A model generated the notes under the pieces. It made no database searches, had not been told where the DNA came from, and saw only the letters and a program-made list of their open reading frames with translations. From positions 1 through 8,674 of the forward strand of contig DAOWIN010000031.1 of assembly GCA_030640885.1 (NCBI GenBank): DNA of 8,674 nt, read 5' to 3'. This document shows positions 1 through 6,100 of the stretch, one piece after another (the stretch's first letter is position 1; every line of letters begins with the position of its first letter). This stretch comes from Candidatus Omnitrophota bacterium. GTDB taxonomy: Bacteria > Omnitrophota > 4484-213. A program made the position numbers and the translations under genes.

Positions 1-2
1 AG

Positions 3-182
3 ATTATTACGATTGGCTACCCATTTTGTTTCGCCATCAACAGTTACTTCTACATCTTTCCAAATGAAGAAATTGAGATTCCAAAATCCCTGCCCAGCTT
101 TGTCAAGAAGCTTTGATTCAGTCAGTGCTGTATATTGCTTTCCATCCTCTTCATACTCTACAGTTATCGGCCCAGTTTTCTC
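3..182 (-). other. Start of an unidentified C-terminal module (residues 2831-2890)
   Basis: Behind the linker the sequence becomes globular again: PITVEYEEDGKQYTALTES, then GFWNLNFFIWKDVEVTVDG, and the frame runs off the window after KWVANRNN. The alternating hydrophobic/polar pattern and aromatic residues suggest beta strands. A carbohydrate-binding or other beta-sandwich module would be usual at this place, but only 60 residues are visible and I recognise no family. Confidence 0.4.
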
Positions 183-3100
183 CACAGGTATAGGCGTTGA
201 AACAGATATTGCGGTCTCAGTTGGTTCAGCCGTAGGCATAACAGTAGGCGTTTCTTCAGGGGTTGGAATAGATGTTGGTAGAACTGTCGGGGTTTCAACA
301 GGAGTTGAAGTTGGTTCAGGGGTTGGGATAACTATTACTGTCGGTTCAGCAATCCATTTATCTTTAAATTCATTATAAACTGCTTTAGGTTGGCGATTAA
401 CATCTACAAAACCCCAACGGTCTTCATTGGCAAAACCATCGGGATAAACTCCGGAATTAGAAAAACCCGACCCTTTCCAGGGCTCGTCATTCCACGCCAT
501 AAAGGTAATACCCAGACAAACATCACTAGCGTCCTCCGCACTGCTTGCCTCATTTGTTTGCTCCCAAATGTTTATATTAGCTTCGGCTTGGCTCTGTTGA
601 TTCTCGTTTCCTCTATTAAATGAATCAGCCCCGCTTTCAGAAAAATACATCGGCTTATCTGATATTTCCTTCCACTCCCCGAATATCGCCTCGGGCGTAT
701 TCCAGCGATAGACATTCATTCCCCAGACATCTATTGAAGGACATTTGCCTAAAACATCTTTGTCGGGAATTTCGCCGTGAGCAGTAGAAACCGGATGAGC
801 GGGGTCTATACTATGTATGGCCTGTGCTGTTTCTTCTAATTCTTCATACCAAGCTTTTACAGTAAACCATTCAGGATGTTCAGTAAATACATAGTTATAT
901 TCATTGCCAAGTTCCCACATTAAAATTGCCGGATGGTCTTTATATTTTTCTATGTAATTTTCATAAGTTCCGCGATAGATGTCGGGCCCATTAAACTTAT
1001 CATCGTAATGGGGGATACCTATAATAACCTTTATTCCCGCGGCATCAAGGGCATCTAAAACCTCTTCATCTTGAATTGGATAATAGGTGCGCACCGTATT
1101 TATACCCATTTCCCGCATCAACGGAATATCCGTTTCATACCAATCACTAAACTGGCTCCCATAAGAATCCTTTTCTCCGCAAGGCGACCATGCAACCCCT
1201 CTAATTTGATACGGCTCTTCATTAACCAACAATTGACGACCTTCAACCTTTACCTCTTCTATAGATTCCTCTGCTGATGTCGCCGCTGTGGTGGCACCAA
1301 AAACAGCATCAAGAATTTTAGTAGATATACCCTTTTCTGCCACCGAAGAAGAAATATCATCGCCGTCTCCGCCGCCGCTGCCGGCAGTATCCAGCATCGT
1401 CTGCATAATCAAAGGAGCGACTGAGGGGTCATATTCATTTAGTCTATCTCTTGCCGCTTCTGGGTTATGCTTAAATAGCTCATTCAATTCTGCGGCTTCT
1501 TTATCTATATCAATGCCTGTTAAAACTTGGTATGTGCCACCGGTCAACGAAATTCCGCTCTTTTCTTCTAAAAATCCTAATCCCATCTCGCCAATACTCG
1601 CCTTGTCATTCGCGCCATAAACTACCTCTTCTATAGTTTGGGCAATAGGTCCAACAAATCCACCCACAACCGGCAGGGCATTACTATACATTATTACTGC
1701 TTCAATCTCCGCTGAAATAAGCAGCATCGGTGGAACAGCAAGTAAATTATTAAACCAGAATTTCGGGCTGAGCAAAATTGCCTTGCTTATATTCAAAAAG
1801 CCCTGTTCTGTGCCCTTTGCCCTTAGCTGGCGGTAGGTCTGCCCAAAGGCAAGCACGCTAATCAAAATATAGGCACTCAACAAACTACCAACACTAACCG
1901 CTATATCTGCCAAATGCAACCACCCCAAAGATACAGTAAATAAATGGATTGCGGCAAGCTCAGGGATTAAGGCGAAAAGCGCCCCTTGGATAATTGCACC
2001 AACGGCAATAATTATTAATCGTTGTTGGAGCAAAGAATGAGCACCGGCAACAAGAATGAGGTTAAACAAAACAATCTTCGAAATTATTCCTTCTTTTAAA
2101 CTCAAGCCCGCCATTGCTTTTTCAAACTGTTGCTGGATTGGCGATAAAGATAAATAATTCAGGTTTTCACCGCGAGCTATTCTTTCGAGCTCCTCTCTCT
2201 GCGGATAGATAAGATAGCGTCTAAACGGCTCAACCCAATGCCTGAAGAAATAGGTATAGAGAACCTTAAGAGTAAGAATATCTATAACGGGAACAAGACG
2301 CTGAAAGTATTTAATAAGCTTATTTTCTTTAAGCGAAGAAGGCGTTTTTTTATTTAGATTTTTATATCCTAAATAAGGAACAGCAAATAGCCCGGCGATT
2401 ATTAATGCAATTTTTGAAAGCTGAACAGTTGATGTTGGTTGTGCAGTTGCTTTCCCCTTTGATATCTCAGCTTGAACCGCCTTTTCCTCTATAGAATAAA
2501 ATCTCATAGCTAAGCTTTCAGCGGAATTTGGCTTTATGTCATTCTCTTTTAACCATCTCACCTGCTCAAGTATTTTCTCTCGGTTTGGATATTCAATAAG
2601 AACCCGCTCTTCTAATTCTAAAGCCTCAAATCTCCTCCCGGTCGCTTCTCGGTAAGATTTTTCAATAACCTCTGAATATTTATCTCCCTGTTCTATAATT
2701 TTATTACATATTTCTCGAATCTCCTCGCTAAATTCAATCTTTTCCTGTTTTCCGCTCTCAGAATTTAATAGAATATCAATCTTCTCCTTCAGATTTTCCA
2801 ATTGCCTTTTAATTTCAAAAAGAGGCTGATATTCTAACTGGCCGCTTAATTTTTCAAATGGAATCTGCGCGTATTTATGCTCCATCCATAGATATGCTTT
2901 ATTTATTTTATCTTTATATTCCTCTTTTTCTGTTTTAGCAAAAAGCAAGGAATGGGCAGGAAACATCTTTAAGCGGTTGCCAAATCCGTTAAAGAAATAC
3001 GGCGTTAAATCACCAACCTTTACTTTGCTAATCTTTGCAGTCAACTCTCTATCCTTTTCTCTAAACATCTCTCTCTGCAATGCCCTTAAAAGATAATGCG

Positions 3101-6100
3101 GGTTATTGGCGTCTTTATTGGCTATGGCAAGGGGCTCGCCCTGAAGAGCGAACCTTCCTACTTCTTTTTCTGTTTCTGTATTGGTAATGATAAGCTGATT
3201 TGCTTCAAGGGTTAGATTTATAAGTTTTGCGTCTATTAAGTATTCCCCTATCTCGTGCAATAGGGCGATAGGATTATTGGCAAGGCTATTATGAAGGGCA
3301 ATAAGATTATCTTCTGCTGAAGAGTAACCAAAGAGGTCGTTGATGAGTACATCAAAGGTATAGAATTCCGGCGGTGATTTCTCTAATAATTTTAAGAATA
3401 TCTCTAAAATTTGCTGATGTTGAGGATTATCAGCTATTAATTGCTGCAATGTTTGGGTTAATTGTTGGTTGTTTGCTGAAGTAAGTTCTATATCTCCTAA
3501 TTTCTGTTTAGTTTCAGAATCTACAGCTACAAAATACTTTTTGCCGTCTCTTTCAATTGCTTCTTTGACTTGGGCAAGTTTGCCAATTTGAGAGGGTTTT
3601 TTCCCTTTACCCTTTTTCAACCAATTCCCCAGTACTAATGTAAGAGCGGCAACCGGCTTTGAAAGTCTGGAAATATTTACTCTGGGGTATGGAGCCTGAA
3701 GTCTAAAGCCTGAAGCTTGAAGCTTTTCATAAACCTTGTCTGCCACCACCGACGGCAATAAGAACAAAACAATTGTCGGAATTATCCACACAGCAGGCAC
3801 AAATAAAGCAGGAGCAAGCAGTAAAGCGTAGGCTAAAACTCCAGAAGTGTATAAAGTGCTGATTTTATTTTCCCCGCTTATTCCGCCGACAACCAAAGAC
3901 ATTAACGGACTTAAACCAAAACCGCCAAGTAATAATGTCGATACACCGATAATTCCGCCGCTTAAAATTATTGCTCCAGTAAGTCCGATAACACCCATAG
4001 CCGCAAGCAGATTAACCCTGCCCAAAGAACTTGCCCAAATATTTGTCCAGAAGTTTGCCAATTTTTCACTGCCTATCTTTTGCAAAGCAGTTTGATAAAC
4101 TTTTGTCCTACGCATTTCCGGCGCCAATTCCTTACGCAGTGAACTATCAGCAGCAGCCAAATTATAGAGCATTACTTTGAGCGCGGTATAATCGGAACTT
4201 ACGGCTGTGGCTTGCTCTAAGGCAATTGCGTAATTCGGCTGTTCGGTTAATAAAGTTAAGTCAATATCATAATTCTGTTTTACTAATAACTGTTTGGTCT
4301 CGGCTAAGGCTAATTTTTTATCAATATCAACTAATTTTGCATAGCCCGCCGCCGCTTGAGTTAACGGACTTAAATCCCTGTTTTCAGGGCTATTCTGCCA
4401 TTGATAATAAGAAACAAATTGTTGGGACTGCTGCGGGCTTAAATCAGCAAGCCTTGCCCGCGCCCCTGCCGACATTGTCAATATATTGGGAACGGATTGC
4501 ACCCAAGATTGAACCACTTCCCTTGCGTCTGTTTTTGCCTTTGAAGCTACATCTGCATCAAGCCCAACCTCCGCCAGAGAATCATCAGGGATACCTTTCA
4601 TAATTTCTTCCATGACCATAACTCCTGCTTTCAACTCTAATGCCCGCTCATTTGCTTTAATATCTTCAATAGAAGTTTGCAATAATTCAGGGGTAATTGG
4701 AATATTGTGCTCTTTAATATAAGGCTTGATAGAGGGAAGATTATTTTGGATTGCTTGCAATTCTTCTCGGCTGAGCATCTCACCGCTAAGTGAGGAAGCT
4801 TTGGAAAACTGCGCCCTTGTGTCTTGGATAAAGTTTTGGAAAAATTGCTTAAATCTTTGGGTCAGGGTTTGTGAAGGTATTTTAGTTTGTATAGTTTGGG
4901 AAGTAATTTGGGAATCAAAACCCGCTGCTTGCTGTCCTGTTGGCGGCGCATTTGCCGCATACAATAACATTGCTTGGGCTTCTTTCATAGTCTTTGCCTC
5001 TGCAAAGGCAAAGATATCAGGAGAAAGATTATTCAATCTCTCGCCGCCGATTTCTCTTTTTAACGAATCTAACATACGCCATAGTCTATTTGTTCTTGTC
5101 TCGCTTATCTTGCCTGTTTTTTCAACCTCATGGACAAAAGCATCAAATTCTGTTTTTGCTTTTTCTACCCTTAAAACCTCTTTGGGCTGACTTGCCTTTT
5201 CGCGTGAGGGCAAAACAAAAGGCGCTAATGTGCGCAAAGCCAGGGCAATTTCTTCAGCAGTAGTTGCCTTGGCAAGATTGATCTTTTTCCCGGTTTCTTT
5301 TAAACTAAATATTTTATTAGCATCAACCATAGTCAAATCGGCATAACGCTTACCCGCTCTCGCCCGAATATCTTTTGACAATCTGCGGGAATCAATCATT
5401 TTTCCCAGATATTCCATAGAAACCCGCCGAGAGTTTTCAAAAACTTGTTTCATCTCTTCCAAGGGGTTCTTTAATTTTTGCGTTGGGTCGTAAAGAACAT
5501 TTTCAAATTTATCTCTCTCTAATTCAAATTTCGCTTTTAACCTAATCAATTCTTTCCCGGCTTTAGAACTTTTTCCGGCGTGGGCGATTTCCATATCTAA
5601 GTAAGTGAGTAGCATCTTTGCAGTGGTCTCGCCGCTTGCCTTAAATAAAATAGAATCGGCTCGTTCTCGGTAGCTCAAGAATTTAGCGTTAGCCACCAAA
5701 ATTTTGGCGTTAATATCGCGGTCTTTCCCATCCCATTTTTTAAGCGCGCTCCGGGCTCCCTCAATATCCAGCGCCTCCATTTCTTTTTTTAATTTGTGAA
5801 GATAATGATCTTTAGATTTGGCGTTATTTTCTAAATAAGTCATTATGTTTCGCGCTTCATTAAGATTTGCCTCAATTGTTTTTTTATTTACGACTACAAC
5901 CCTCGCTGTATTCGTTTTTCCAAAATCTGTTTTATGCCGTATGGCACGCGCCAATGCCTGCCCCGCTTCTCCGGAAGTCATTTCTTCAGCAAAGAAAAGA
6001 ACCTCGCCCACGGGCTTGCCTTTGTCGCCCTTAGCTTCGTTGGGTTTGCTATATTTACCCCAATCCAATGCTCTTAATGTGCGTTCAGATGTGAGCACAA

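Noticed and set aside
183..347. Repeated units in the linker as a CRISPR or tandem-repeat array
   Set aside because: The units are short, degenerate and in codon phase, and encode a typical Pro/Thr linker; there are no regular spacers.
13..378. Plus-strand open frame of 121 codons
   Set aside because: Its Val/Gly/Thr-rich product is the antisense image of the Pro/Thr linker; low-complexity coding sequence often leaves the opposite strand open.
1288..1620. Plus-strand open frame of 110 codons
   Set aside because: It lies wholly opposite the juxtamembrane and linker part of the minus-strand gene, has a Ser/Pro-rich product with no recognisable features, and no convincing ribosome binding site was seen.
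2341..2365. T-rich run as a transcription terminator
   Set aside because: No stem-loop stands next to it, it lies inside the open frame, and it encodes Lys/Asn-rich sequence (YKNLNKKT).
3243..3257. HEIGE as an active zinc metalloprotease site
   Set aside because: The second zinc-binding His of HExxH is missing and no third ligand is evident; kept only as a conserved-looking motif.
4226..5263. Three plus-strand open frames (4226-4603, 4726-5190, 4994-5263)
   Set aside because: All lie opposite continuous helical coding sequence of the giant gene; two overlap each other in different frames, as chance frames do.
1254..5867. Possibility that SecA-like, membrane and glycosidase parts are separate genes in an operon
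   Set aside because: No in-frame stop exists anywhere between them and there is no gap or frame change, so separate genes would need translation starts inside an open frame, for which no evidence is seen.
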